Source: a bacterium
GTDB taxonomy: Bacteria > Electryoneota > Electryoneia > Electryoneales > Electryoneaceae
Assembly (NCBI GenBank): GCA_028278125.1
Contig: JANQEY010000148.1
Location: 16,520-80,519, forward strand
Reading direction: 5' to 3'
Length of the DNA: 64,000 nt
Shown: in pieces, positions 1-8,690 of the stretch
Layout of the letters: every line of letters begins with the position of its first letter
Numbering within the stretch: the first letter of the stretch is position 1
Position numbers and translations under genes: made by a program
Notes under the pieces: generated by a model
What the model saw: only the letters and a program-made list of their open reading frames with translations
Databases searched by the model: none
Told to the model about the DNA's origin: nothing

Positions 1-1
1 A

Positions 2-787
2 GAGCTCAACTATTTCTGCAAACAACATGTACTTGATAATGTTGGCGAATCCGGAAGACAGTACAATACAGCACATTATGACTTAGGCCCCGAATGGCTG
101 GAAAAACAATTTGAGCACAGAGAACCGGGGCAGATACTTGGTGAAATAAGTCCTGCCTATATTTATGATCCCGAAACTCCGGGATTACTCCTCGATCATA
201 ATCCCGATATAAAAATTATCTTCAACCTTAGAAATCCTGTAGATGCTATGTATTCGGCATATTCACACGCCAAACGCCTGCATCTTCCCCCCGATTTTGC
301 TTTTGAAAGTTATGCGGAAAAGTATCCCAGGGTACTGGAATACTACAGTTATGCCGGTCATGTAAAACGTTACCTGGAAAAATTCAATCCAGATAACCTG
401 ATGTTTATTCTCCTGGAAGATATAAAAAAGGATTCAGCACTGGTATTTAAGAATTTGTGTGACTTCCTGGGTATTGATAATTCATTCCAACCTGAAAGCC
501 TTAACAAGCGTGTGCTTGAAAGGAAAGAGGTTAAAAGTTACATGGTCAGGGACCTGCAAAGGAAGATTTCCATATCCGGTGATAAAGGGCACTTTGCCGG
601 GATCAAAAAAGCCTTAAAAAAAGTTGGATTCGGGTATCTTGCTGCAAAACTCAACCGGTTGAATAGAAAACCATCAAACAATGTTTCCATAGCCTCAGGT
701 GTTCGAGATTCAATGCTGAAATATTTCAGAGAGAGTAATCAAAAACTTAGTGATATGATTAAAAGAGACCTGAGTCACTGGAATTAA
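2..787 (+). CDS. Sulfotransferase, 5' end outside window
   Basis: This is a PAPS-dependent sulfotransferase-family protein, cut by the left window edge. The reading frame is open from base 2 and ends with TAA at 785-787, leaving 261 codons. It aligns along its whole length with the complete paralogue at 2463-3365, starting at that protein's residue 38 (ELNYFCK in both), so about 37 N-terminal residues, including the PAPS 5'-phosphosulfate loop, lie outside the window. The conserved 3'-phosphate-binding segment is visible (IFNLRNPVDAMYSAY, with Arg and Ser in the expected places). The C-terminus ends in RDLSHWN as in the paralogue. I infer that it sulfates a glycan, because the next gene is a glycosyltransferase. 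The acceptor is unknown. The internal Met at 248 is not the true start. Confidence 0.85.
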   Translation, partial: ELNYFCKQHVLDNVGESGRQYNTAHYDLGPEWLEKQFEHREPGQILGEISPAYIYDPETPGLLLDHNPDIKIIFNLRNPVDAMYSAYSHAKRLHLPPDFAFESYAEKYPRVLEYYSYAGHVKRYLEKFNPDNLMFILLEDIKKDSALVFKNLCDFLGIDNSFQPESLNKRVLERKEVKSYMVRDLQRKISISGDKGHFAGIKKALKKVGFGYLAAKLNRLNRKPSNNVSIASGVRDSMLKYFRESNQKLSDMIKRDLSHWN

Positions 788-1282
788 AAGTTTCAACCTA
801 CGGCCATCCTAAAATGGGCACTGATAATTTGTTCTGTTTATTCCATTTATATACTTTTTCAGTAAGTGCCTTAATTTCCACATCAACCTTTTCAGATTGA
901 AATTACATACCCGCTAGCTAAGCTTATCCATATTGATACTCAAATATTTTATTCGGGTAGAACCCGGGTAAATATTCTAATGATTATGATCGGTTTCGTT
1001 GTATTACAGGCAGGCGGACGGCTGGGAATTGGTATAAAAAGTGGATCATACATCAAGAAATTATACAAAATTCAGGGTATATACTCATCTCTGCAACTAT
1101 TTTTAACTATCATCGCGCTTGATAATTCAGATTTTAGTAGCTATTATCTTAACACAAATAATTAAAATTATCATTAGTGCATATTTTGCGAAAAAGCGTC
1201 ATGGAGAAATATTTGTATCGTAGAGAACAAGTATAATTAATACAGCTCATTAAACTGCATACTTTGTCCCGCTGGGAAAGAA
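788..1282. other. Intergenic gap, no gene supported
   Basis: These 495 bases separate the first sulfotransferase from the glycosyltransferase. They are AT-rich. The only open frame is a 61-codon one at 980-1165, which has no recognisable domain, a low-complexity hydrophobic composition and no convincing ribosome binding site. No strong terminator hairpin was seen. The promoter of the next two genes probably lies here, but I cannot point to specific boxes. Confidence 0.5.
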
Positions 1283-2443
1283 ATGAAGAAGATACGAATT
1301 TTACACATCAGTGGTCCTCTTGTAAGAAGTGGTGTCGCAACATCTCTGATAAACATCCTACGTAGAATTAACCGCGAAAAGTTTCAACTGGATTTTTTAG
1401 TCAAAGCTGGCTGGGAAGGATATTACGAAGAAGAAGCCAGGCAATTAGGCAGCAAACTCATTCCAATGAAGACTTGGCGAAAACCATGGTTTCCCTTCAA
1501 TCCAATGGCTAAAGAGGTGCGTCAAGCTTGTAAAGAATATGATATCGTTCATTCACATGCATTTGCATACTGTGGATTTGTATTAAAATGGGCAGCACAA
1601 GTTGGTGTTAAAGTAAGAATATCTCATAGTCGTATGTCACCAACATGGATCAACGAAGGTCCCTTCTATAACGAGCTTATTCATAGATATTCCAAGATTA
1701 TAACAAATCGATATACAACGCATGGATTTGCAGTATCACCAATGGCTGCTGAAGCGAAATTTGGACCGGGATGGCAAGAAGATAAACGGATTTCCATTCT
1801 TCCAACTTGTACTGATATGGAGATTTTTAAAAAAGAGATAGATAGAACCGAAGTAAGAAATGAACTAGGAATACCTCTCGATTCATTTGTTATTGGCCAT
1901 GTTGGATGGATAAACGAACAAAAGAATCACAAATTTTTATTGAAAGTTTTTGAAAAATACGCTATTAATAAGCCCGAAGTTCATCTTTTACTTGTAGGCG
2001 ATCAAGCTAAGGACATTCGCCTTAAGGAAAAGATTTTAAATCAAATACAACAGTCACCAGTCCGTGATAGGATACATATGCTTGGAAAAAGACCGGATGT
2101 ACCCAGGTTGATGAAGGGTGCTTTTGATTTTTTCCTGTTTCCATCAAATCACGAAGGGTTGGGTTTAGCTCTTATAGAAGCCCAGGCAGCAGGATTACCG
2201 ATTCTGACTTCAACCGCTGTTCCCCCTGAGGCATCCGTAGTAAATAATTTGGTAAAATTTAGGTCTCTTGATGCTCCCATCAGCGACTGGGTGAAAGATA
2301 TAGATTATAAAAGAAATAACCCGTCATCTATGAGCAAATCAGAAGCATTGAGTATTGTAGAGAATAGCGATTACAATGTAATAAATAACGTTAAGATGCT
2401 CGAATCTTTATATTCAACTGTATTGGATGAAATAGAAGTTTAG
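1283..2443 (+). CDS. Glycosyltransferase, GT4 family (GT-B fold)
   Basis: This is a 386-residue glycosyltransferase of the GT-B fold, likely retaining and nucleotide-sugar dependent, acting in the cytoplasm on a surface polysaccharide or glycolipid. The N-terminal Rossmann half opens with HISGPLVRSGVATSL, the glycine-rich acceptor-side loop typical of GT4 enzymes. A DIVHSHAF segment sits near residues 87-94. The C-terminal half has GHVGWINEQKNH at about 205-216 and the EX7E donor-site signature at E291 and E299 (EGLGLALIE). The length is normal for the family. The ATG start is preceded by GGGAAAG. It lies between two sulfotransferase paralogues, and the downstream one starts 19 bases after its stop, so the three probably form part of one polysaccharide cluster whose earlier genes are outside the window. 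Sugar specificity cannot be read from the sequence. Confidence 0.9.
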   Translation: MKKIRILHISGPLVRSGVATSLINILRRINREKFQLDFLVKAGWEGYYEEEARQLGSKLIPMKTWRKPWFPFNPMAKEVRQACKEYDIVHSHAFAYCGFVLKWAAQVGVKVRISHSRMSPTWINEGPFYNELIHRYSKIITNRYTTHGFAVSPMAAEAKFGPGWQEDKRISILPTCTDMEIFKKEIDRTEVRNELGIPLDSFVIGHVGWINEQKNHKFLLKVFEKYAINKPEVHLLLVGDQAKDIRLKEKILNQIQQSPVRDRIHMLGKRPDVPRLMKGAFDFFLFPSNHEGLGLALIEAQAAGLPILTSTAVPPEASVVNNLVKFRSLDAPISDWVKDIDYKRNNPSSMSKSEALSIVENSDYNVINNVKMLESLYSTVLDEIEV

Positions 2444-2462
2444 TAGAAACTGAGGAAATAGG

Positions 2463-3365
2463 TTGGATCAGTTTAAATTAGATTTTGTTGGTGTAGGAGC
2501 GGGCAAATCTGGTACAACTTGGACTTTCACTTGTCTGAGAAAACATCCCCAGGTGTGCATGGGAAAAGGGAAGGAGCTCAACTATTTTTGCAAATTTCAT
2601 GTTCTAGATAATGTAGCAAGACCTGGAAGATTTTATAATACATCACATTATGAGCGTGGACTGGAATGGTTGAAGTCGAGATTCGATCACCGGAATGAAA
2701 ACCAGACTTTAGGGGAAATCAGCCCATCTTATCTTTATGATCCATCGACACCCGATCTTCTTAAAAAACATAATCCTAATATAAAGTTAATCTTTAATTT
2801 TAGAAATCCGATTGATGCACTCTACTCAGCCTTTTTCCATGCAAAACAGCAACACCTTCCTTCAAACTTCACCTTCGAGCAGTACCCTGAAAAATACCCC
2901 AGAACTTTGGAATATTTTAAATATGCTCAACATTTATTGAGGTTTAAGGAATATTTTAGCTCTGAGCAGATGATTTTTATCTTGATGGACGATTTACAGT
3001 TAGACGCAAAAAGTATTTATGATTCTTTATGTAATTTTTTGGAAGTAGATTCATCTCATCAACCAGATGTGTTGAATAGAGCCGCAATGACACGTAAGGA
3101 ACTAAGAAGTTATTTTGTCAGGGATGTAGTAAAAAAGGTTTTCGGATTTTCGGAAGATATTATAAACGTGGACATGAATCACAAGTCTTCATTTAAATCC
3201 GGGTTAGATAGACTGGGAAGTAAAATCCTGAAAATGAATCGAAAACCTGCAAAACCCATTGCCATGAATCCCGAAACTCGTTCGTCACTTATTGAATTAT
3301 TCAGCGAGAGCAATCTTGAGCTAGGAGAAATATTGAATCGAGACCTAAGTCATTGGAATCAATAG
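2463..3365 (+). CDS. Sulfotransferase (PAPS-dependent)
   Basis: This is a 300-residue sulfotransferase-family protein that would transfer sulfate from PAPS to a hydroxyl or amine, probably on a sugar. The PAPS 5'-phosphosulfate loop is complete (GAGKSGTTW, residues 12-20, with K15). The 3'-phosphate-binding segment FNFRNPIDALYS carries R114 and S122. There is no signal peptide or membrane segment, so it should be cytoplasmic. The start is TTG at 2463, chosen because a GAGG-type Shine-Dalgarno lies just upstream and the protein then begins at the family's usual distance from the P-loop. It is a close paralogue of the truncated gene at 2-787. It is convergent with the acyl-CoA ligase gene, with only 39 bases between stops. 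Confidence 0.9.
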   Translation: MDQFKLDFVGVGAGKSGTTWTFTCLRKHPQVCMGKGKELNYFCKFHVLDNVARPGRFYNTSHYERGLEWLKSRFDHRNENQTLGEISPSYLYDPSTPDLLKKHNPNIKLIFNFRNPIDALYSAFFHAKQQHLPSNFTFEQYPEKYPRTLEYFKYAQHLLRFKEYFSSEQMIFILMDDLQLDAKSIYDSLCNFLEVDSSHQPDVLNRAAMTRKELRSYFVRDVVKKVFGFSEDIINVDMNHKSSFKSGLDRLGSKILKMNRKPAKPIAMNPETRSSLIELFSESNLELGEILNRDLSHWNQ

Positions 3366-3404
3366 GTTCAACTTCTGCTTTCTTACAAAATATACTATCA
3401 CCAC

Positions 3405-5066
3405 TTAATCGCTTGCTTCATGATTTTCTTCAGGATGATCATCCTGGTTTGAGTCATGTTGATTCTCTTCTACTGCAGGTTCTGCACTCTCACTCACGTT
3501 ATCGGTCACCGGTGTTTCCGGTTTCGCCGGTTTTTCCTCTTTCCATTGATCCCTAAGAGCTCTTCTGAGGATAACACCACTTGGTGACCTGGGAAGCCTG
3601 TCTATCACGTAAATTCGGCTTGGCGCTTTATAGCGTGAGAGGTACTCCTGGCAATATTCAATCAGGTCGTTTTCATCCACGGGTTCACCACCACGGGCAA
3701 CCACGTATGCAATGATATCTTCACCCATCCTTGGATCAGGAACGCCGATTACTGCGCTTGCATAGACACTTGGGTGAGCATTAAGTATTCCTTCAACTTC
3801 ACGTGGATAAACCGAGAAACCACCTTTGTTTATGCGGTCATGAAATCTACCTACACCAAAGAGAAATCCATCAATGTCAATTCTGCCGAGATCTGATGTG
3901 TGAAACCAACCATCTTCATCAATCGCAATCTCGGTTGCGTCAGGACGATTCCAATAACCTTTAAATACCCCTTTTCCCCTGACCTGTATTTCTCCGATCT
4001 GTTCAATATTCAAATCCGCATTATTTTCGTCGGCGATCCTGATTTCCATGCCTGATATTGGACGGCCAAGAGCTTCTCTTGCAGTTTCTTCGATGTGTGA
4101 TGGATTTACAGCAATTGTTGGCGATGTTTCGCATGTACCGTAAACAGTCGCCAGTCGTGTACTGAACATTGACTCGAATCTAGTTGTAGCTGAATGATCC
4201 AAAGGTCCGCCACCACACACGGCAAAAGACAGTTTTCCTATTTCACCTTCATAACCTTCAGCTTCAATGATACTGGTAAAATGTATGGGGAGTCCGATCA
4301 AAACAGAAACCTTGCCATCTGAAATAGCTTCAATCGCTTCAATTGGATCAAACCGAGTTTGCAGGATCATCGAGGCATTGGATCTCAAAGCCAGGTACAA
4401 TTGAAGGGTGTTTCCAAATGGGTGATAGAAGGGGATGGCAGTAAGAATTTTATCCTGTGAACGAACTTTAAGAGATTTAAGAGTTTCGTTGCTGCTGTAT
4501 AGAATATTTTCGTGACTGATCATCGCACCCTTGGGACGCCCGGTAACTCCGGCTGTATATCGGATTGTTGCTATATCGTCACCTCCACCAATCGGTTTAT
4601 CGTCATATGAAGGTGAATCCAGGAGCCATGATTCAAAGTTGAATACATTCTCAGAACTTTCGCTGCCTATTTCAATCCTGTATCTAAGGCTTTCTGTTTG
4701 AGCTGCTGCTTCATTGATCTCGTCGCTGTATCCATTCCAGGCAAAAAGCACCTTGGATTCACTGTCATCAAGTAGGTATCCGAGCTCTGTACTGCGGGTG
4801 AAGATATGTACGGGGACTACAATAGCTCCCGCTAGCAAAATTCCATGTTGTATGAATATGTAGGGGAGTGTATTCGGTAACATTACCGCGACACGATCCC
4901 CGGACCTGATTCCCAGTTTGATCAGTCCACCAGCGACTTTCCTGGCCGCCATTTCTACATTTTTCCAACTAATCTCTCTTTCATTCCAGATTATCGAGCT
5001 GGAACTGGCTGGTTCTCGCTTTACCCGGTTAATAATTAAATCAAATAAATTAATATGTTTAGACAT
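3405..5066 (-). CDS. AMP-dependent acyl-CoA synthetase/ligase-like protein lacking the A10 lysine
   Basis: This 553-residue protein belongs to the ANL superfamily (class I adenylate-forming enzymes). Recognisable core motifs are the P-loop variant YTAGVTGRPKG (A3), YGTCETSP (A5), GWFHTSDLG (A7) and the hinge GRFHDRINKGG followed by YPREVE (A8). The C-terminal A10 motif reads LPRSPSGVILRR. The invariant catalytic lysine (SGK in the family) is valine 498, codon GTT on the coding strand. In characterised enzymes this lysine is needed for the adenylation half-reaction, so function may be altered. About 45 extra C-terminal residues are acidic and low-complexity (Glu/Asp/Asn/Pro rich). The ATG overlaps the stop of yifB in a TAATG arrangement, so translation is probably coupled. 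It is the last gene of the pepT-yifB run. The natural substrate is unknown. Confidence 0.85.
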   Translation of the reverse strand: MSKHINLFDLIINRVKREPASSSSIIWNEREISWKNVEMAARKVAGGLIKLGIRSGDRVAVMLPNTLPYIFIQHGILLAGAIVVPVHIFTRSTELGYLLDDSESKVLFAWNGYSDEINEAAAQTESLRYRIEIGSESSENVFNFESWLLDSPSYDDKPIGGGDDIATIRYTAGVTGRPKGAMISHENILYSSNETLKSLKVRSQDKILTAIPFYHPFGNTLQLYLALRSNASMILQTRFDPIEAIEAISDGKVSVLIGLPIHFTSIIEAEGYEGEIGKLSFAVCGGGPLDHSATTRFESMFSTRLATVYGTCETSPTIAVNPSHIEETAREALGRPISGMEIRIADENNADLNIEQIGEIQVRGKGVFKGYWNRPDATEIAIDEDGWFHTSDLGRIDIDGFLFGVGRFHDRINKGGFSVYPREVEGILNAHPSVYASAVIGVPDPRMGEDIIAYVVARGGEPVDENDLIEYCQEYLSRYKAPSRIYVIDRLPRSPSGVILRRALRDQWKEEKPAKPETPVTDNVSESAEPAVEENQHDSNQDDHPEENHEASD

Positions 5067-6598
5067 TATTCCAATCTTTCACGATCAAGTTCACGGAATC
5101 CAACTGCTTCCAATACATCAGGCTCACGTACAAATTCTTCATTTGCCAGGTCAGCGATAGTTCTTGCAACTTTCAGGGATCGATGATGTGCCCTGGCAGA
5201 TAATCCCAACCTTCCTATGGCGGACTGCAATACCTTTTCAGCTTCTTCAGTCACATTTGCGATTTCACGGATGTGACGGGAATTCATCTCGCCATTGGAA
5301 AATATATTTGTTCCGTCAAAACGTTCAAGTTGTTTTTCCCTTGCTTTTATAACTCGCTCTCGAATGGAAACTGATTGTTCACCTTCCTTTTTCAGCGTTA
5401 AATCTTTCGGGTTTACTGCAGGCACGGGAATATGAAGATCAATCCTGTCCATCATCGGACCTGATATTCTTGACCTGTAGCCGCGAACTTGTGCGTGATT
5501 GCAGGTACAATTTCGATTCGTATCTCCAAGGTACCCGCATGGGCAAGGATTCATAGCTGCAATAAACAGGAACCTGGCGGGAAAACGTGTGGTTGTAGCT
5601 ACTCTTGCGATTACAACTTCACCATCTTCAAGCGGTTGACGCATCGCCTCAAGGGCACCCTTTTTAAATTCCGGGAGTTCGTCAAGAAATAGAACTCCCC
5701 GATGGGCGAGGCTGACCTCTCCCGGGATCGGAACAGTACCTCCACCAATTAAACCCGGATCGGAAATTGTATGGTGTGGACTCCTGAAAGGTCTTGTTGC
5801 CATTAATGCCTGATCCGGTTTTAAGGTACCTGCAACAGAATGAATTCGTGTAGTCTCCAGTGCTTCATCGAGTGTTGGATCGGGTAGAATTGTTGGAAGA
5901 CGCCTGGAAAGCATTGTTTTCCCTGAACCGGGTGGTCCGATTAAGAGAATATTGTGATTACCTGACGCGGCTATTTCAAGGGCACGTTTTGCACGTTCCT
6001 GCCCCTTAACTTCGCAATAATCTTCATCGTATTTTCGTTGATTCCGGTAGAGATCCATTATATCAACAGAATATGGAATATGCGTATTATCACCATTTAT
6101 AAAATCAATAACTTCTCGGAGGGTTTTCATTGGATAAACATTTACACCTTCTGCAACCGCCGCTTCATCAGCATTCTCTTCGGGAACTATAATCGATTTA
6201 TTTCCAATATCTCTCACGGCTAAGGCGGCGGGAAGTGCGCCTCTCACCGGTCGCAATCTTCCATCGAGTGACAGTTCCCCTATACACACATAATTTTTCA
6301 GGTTATCTGTCCGTACCTGCCCTGTGGCAGCGATCAATCCAACGGCAATGGGGAGGTCTAGTGCGCTTCCTTCTTTTCGTAAATCAGCGGGCGCGAGATT
6401 TACAGTCACTCTTGTTCGTTTGAAAATGTAGCCGCTGTTTTTTATTGCGGCAGAAACCCTGTCTTTGGCTTCCTTGATGGAAGTCCCAGCAAGTCCAACG
6501 ATCGAAAAGTAATATAGTCCACCTTCAATCTGGCTCTCGACTTCAACCAGGGTGGCATCAATACCCTGCAGAGCAACCGTATAGAGCTTGCTGAACAT
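5066..6598 (-). CDS. YifB/ComM family Mg-chelatase-like AAA+ ATPase
   Basis: This 510-residue protein matches the YifB/ComM family: an N-terminal Lon-like fold (residues about 1-170), then a Mg-chelatase-type AAA+ ATPase with Walker A GPPGSGKT (221-228) and Walker B GVLFLDE (301-307), and the CPCG motif at 352-355 typical of the family. In naturally transformable bacteria ComM acts as a helicase in branch migration during recombination of incoming DNA. The role here is inferred from family only. Length is standard. Its ATG directly follows the pgeF stop (TAG ATG) and its own stop overlaps the acyl-CoA ligase start, so it lies inside a tightly packed operon. Confidence 0.93.
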   Translation of the reverse strand: MFSKLYTVALQGIDATLVEVESQIEGGLYYFSIVGLAGTSIKEAKDRVSAAIKNSGYIFKRTRVTVNLAPADLRKEGSALDLPIAVGLIAATGQVRTDNLKNYVCIGELSLDGRLRPVRGALPAALAVRDIGNKSIIVPEENADEAAVAEGVNVYPMKTLREVIDFINGDNTHIPYSVDIMDLYRNQRKYDEDYCEVKGQERAKRALEIAASGNHNILLIGPPGSGKTMLSRRLPTILPDPTLDEALETTRIHSVAGTLKPDQALMATRPFRSPHHTISDPGLIGGGTVPIPGEVSLAHRGVLFLDELPEFKKGALEAMRQPLEDGEVVIARVATTTRFPARFLFIAAMNPCPCGYLGDTNRNCTCNHAQVRGYRSRISGPMMDRIDLHIPVPAVNPKDLTLKKEGEQSVSIRERVIKAREKQLERFDGTNIFSNGEMNSRHIREIANVTEEAEKVLQSAIGRLGLSARAHHRSLKVARTIADLANEEFVREPDVLEAVGFRELDRERLE

Positions 6599-7381
6599 CT
6601 AGCTTTTTGTCCTGAAAATTATGGCGGCCATAGGTTTGTATGTTTCCTTATCTCTCCTGTAAGAGCTTAAGTACATATTCGAATAAGTACAAGTCCAACT
6701 ACCCATTTCTACAATTGCACCGGCGCTCTCACCCGCCAGTTTTGCTCCGAGGGCAAGGTCGAGGAAAGAGCGATCACCATTTTGCTGCACAATTTGTTTA
6801 TAAATATCATGTTCAATGAATTTATCCGCTACCTCTTGCCCGACTTCAAAGTTTTCTACGGATATCCCGGGGCCAACAGCCATGTAGATTTTATCTTTAT
6901 CCGCAACGTTAATAGTACTGACCAGGTTCTGGATTATTCCATCGAGAAGTCCGCGCCAGCCAACATGTGCCAGCCCGATCCAGCCACTATCAGGGGCACA
7001 TAACCATACCGGCATACAATCAGCATGAGTTGTTAATAAAACAATATCCAAATCGTTAGTAACAAGTCCATCGGCAATTCCCGGTGCACTAGTGAGTTCT
7101 CTGGCGCCACGCCTTGCATCAGTTCTATCGACCTTGAGAATATCTGAAGTATGATCCAGGTGGGGTGAGACAACATTATCTATCTTCTGCTTGAATAGTT
7201 TCAGGAATTCCATGCGGTTATGTGAGACTTCCCACTCAGGACCTCTTTTGAACGACATCGCTCCAAAGCTTTTACGAGATAAGCCCCAGGTAACGGTACT
7301 GCCGTCCGGTAAATTGAAACTGCCCGCTAAGGCAGCAAATTCAGTTTTGACATTTTGGACAGAAAAAGGTGCTTCTTCCAT
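6599..7381 (-). CDS. pgeF: Laccase-domain protein PgeF/YfiH family
   Basis: This is a 260-residue member of the YfiH/PgeF (polyphenol oxidase, DUF152) family. Members have been shown to edit peptidoglycan precursors or act as purine nucleoside phosphorylase/adenosine deaminase. The zinc-site signatures THADC (H119, C122) and HVGWRG (H139) are intact. It overlaps the 3' end of mutM by 41 bases, which supports the start at MEEAPFSVQN, although a later start at an internal Met cannot be excluded. It is followed without any gap by yifB. Biochemical activity in this organism is inferred from family membership only. Confidence 0.9.
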   Translation of the reverse strand: MEEAPFSVQNVKTEFAALAGSFNLPDGSTVTWGLSRKSFGAMSFKRGPEWEVSHNRMEFLKLFKQKIDNVVSPHLDHTSDILKVDRTDARRGARELTSAPGIADGLVTNDLDIVLLTTHADCMPVWLCAPDSGWIGLAHVGWRGLLDGIIQNLVSTINVADKDKIYMAVGPGISVENFEVGQEVADKFIEHDIYKQIVQQNGDRSFLDLALGAKLAGESAGAIVEMGSWTCTYSNMYLSSYRRDKETYKPMAAIIFRTKS

Positions 7382-8156
7382 TTTGTGATATCCGTTCTAT
7401 ATTTGATTTGCACTTCGGACAAGGTTCCCCATGCTTACCGTAAACTGCCAGGCTGTTTCCATATTCACCTGTGCTACCGTCTGGTCGCCGATAATCAGAA
7501 AATGTTGTCCCCATCTGGTCGATCGCGTCTTTTAATATTTTGCGTATTGATCGATGCAGTGATTTTACCTGGTTTTCTTCGATATTCTCCGCGGGAGTTA
7601 ATGGGTGGATACCCGACCGGTAACAAATTTCCGATGCATAGATATTACCAATACCCGCGATTAAATCCTGGCGAAGCAGGACTGTTTTGATACCGGTTTT
7701 TTTACCTTGGAGAAACTCAGCCAGCTTTTTCGCGGAAAACGCAGGATCCAGCGGTTCGATTCCAAGGTTCTGTAGTCCTGAAGGTATCGGTTCTTCAAGG
7801 AGAAATATAGATCCGAAAGTCCTGATATCTACGAAACTCAAAACTTTTGAATCTGACAAGTGGAAGACCGCCCTGGTATGCGGTGATTCTTCAGGTTTGT
7901 TTCCCAGGATCAGACTGCCAGTCATCCTTAAATGGACTACAACAGCAGGTCTAGCTCCAGAAAGCTCGAACAGGATATATTTACCCCTTCGCTGGAGCTT
8001 ATTGATGACAGCTCCTTTACAAACTTTTCTGAGTCTTTTACTGGACGAATCTCTGTATACCCTGGGATGAAGAAGATCAAGCCTGGTAATATTACGACCT
8101 TCCAAACCAGGTTTTAGGGAACGTATAATTGTTTCAACTTCCGGCAGTTCAGGCAT
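7341..8156 (-). CDS. mutM: Formamidopyrimidine-DNA glycosylase
   Basis: This is a 271-residue Fpg/MutM enzyme that removes 8-oxoguanine and ring-opened purines and cleaves the abasic site. The start MPELPEVETI gives the catalytic proline P2 and glutamate E3 after Met removal. The conserved lysine of RRGKYILFEL follows at about residue 57. The C-terminal zinc finger has C246-x2-C249 and C266-x2-C269, with the GRSTFFC segment carrying the DNA-contacting arginine. Length is normal. The start overlaps the end of the GAF-domain gene by 8 bases, and the 3' end overlaps pgeF by 41 bases, so it sits in one transcription unit with both. Confidence 0.95.
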   Translation of the reverse strand: MPELPEVETIIRSLKPGLEGRNITRLDLLHPRVYRDSSSKRLRKVCKGAVINKLQRRGKYILFELSGARPAVVVHLRMTGSLILGNKPEESPHTRAVFHLSDSKVLSFVDIRTFGSIFLLEEPIPSGLQNLGIEPLDPAFSAKKLAEFLQGKKTGIKTVLLRQDLIAGIGNIYASEICYRSGIHPLTPAENIEENQVKSLHRSIRKILKDAIDQMGTTFSDYRRPDGSTGEYGNSLAVYGKHGEPCPKCKSNIERISQNGRSTFFCPKCQN

Positions 8157-8610
8157 CTTCGGTAAACCTTTTTACGACAAAGGATGCAAGTTTTTCCAGT
8201 ACTTGTTGATCCTCAGTGCCGAAAGCTTTGATCTCATCACCATCGATATCCAGCTCACCAATGACTTCATCACCGTTGATCAATGGAACAACAATTTCGC
8301 TCTTGGTGCTTGGAAAACATGCCAGGTATTCCGAACGTTCACTGACGTCGTCAACTATAACAGTTTCACCGGTCCTGGCAGCTAATCCGCATATTCCTTC
8401 ACCGATGGGGATAATTACATGTTCGGTGGCTTCCTTACCTTTCCAGGCGCCAAGGTGCAGTTTTCCCTCCTTGACCCAATAGAAACCAATCCAGGAATAA
8501 TGCGGTATTTTTTCATACAATTCCTCAACGATTCTTGACTCAAATTCAGAGAATGACAGCTCGCTATAGTCGTTTAAAAGGCTATTAATGACACTTTCTA
8601 TTTTATTCAT
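8149..8610 (-). CDS. GAF-domain protein, free methionine-(R)-sulfoxide reductase-like
   Basis: This is a single GAF-domain protein of 153 residues, close in size and motif order to free Met-(R)-sulfoxide reductase (fRMsr, YebR). Motifs seen are WIGFYWV (40-46), GEGICGLAA (70-78) and YLACFPSTKSEIVVPL (95-110), then GELDIDGD. Two of the three redox cysteines of E. coli YebR align, with identical spacing: C74 for Cys94 and C98 for the catalytic Cys118. The position of the third (Cys84) is H64 here. The protein could therefore be a reductase with a simpler thiol cycle, or a GAF protein that has moved away from that role. It sits directly upstream of mutM, which fits a role in oxidative damage repair (inference). 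Confidence 0.8.
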   Translation of the reverse strand: MNKIESVINSLLNDYSELSFSEFESRIVEELYEKIPHYSWIGFYWVKEGKLHLGAWKGKEATEHVIIPIGEGICGLAARTGETVIVDDVSERSEYLACFPSTKSEIVVPLINGDEVIGELDIDGDEIKAFGTEDQQVLEKLASFVVKRFTEDA

Positions 8611-8628
8611 GATTACCCTGAGAAAATA

Positions 8629-8656
8629 CGACCCAGTAGTTTAACAGACCGGGTCG
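8629..8656. promoter_or_regulatory. Inverted repeat between pepT and the GAF gene
   Basis: In the 80-base gap between pepT and the GAF gene, CGACCC at 8629-8634 is the exact reverse complement of GGGTCG at 8651-8656. The stem can be extended inward by AGT/ACC through a wobble pair. There is no T-run after it on the minus strand, so it does not look like an ordinary terminator. It could be an operator or a leader hairpin for the GAF-mutM operon. Function is not established. Confidence 0.3.
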
Positions 8657-8690
8657 AAGTTTACATATCTATAATTGTCCGGTCGAAGTA

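Noticed and set aside
980..1165. 61-codon plus-strand frame in the first gap
   Set aside because: It has no domain, no ribosome binding site and a composition like the surrounding AT-rich spacer.
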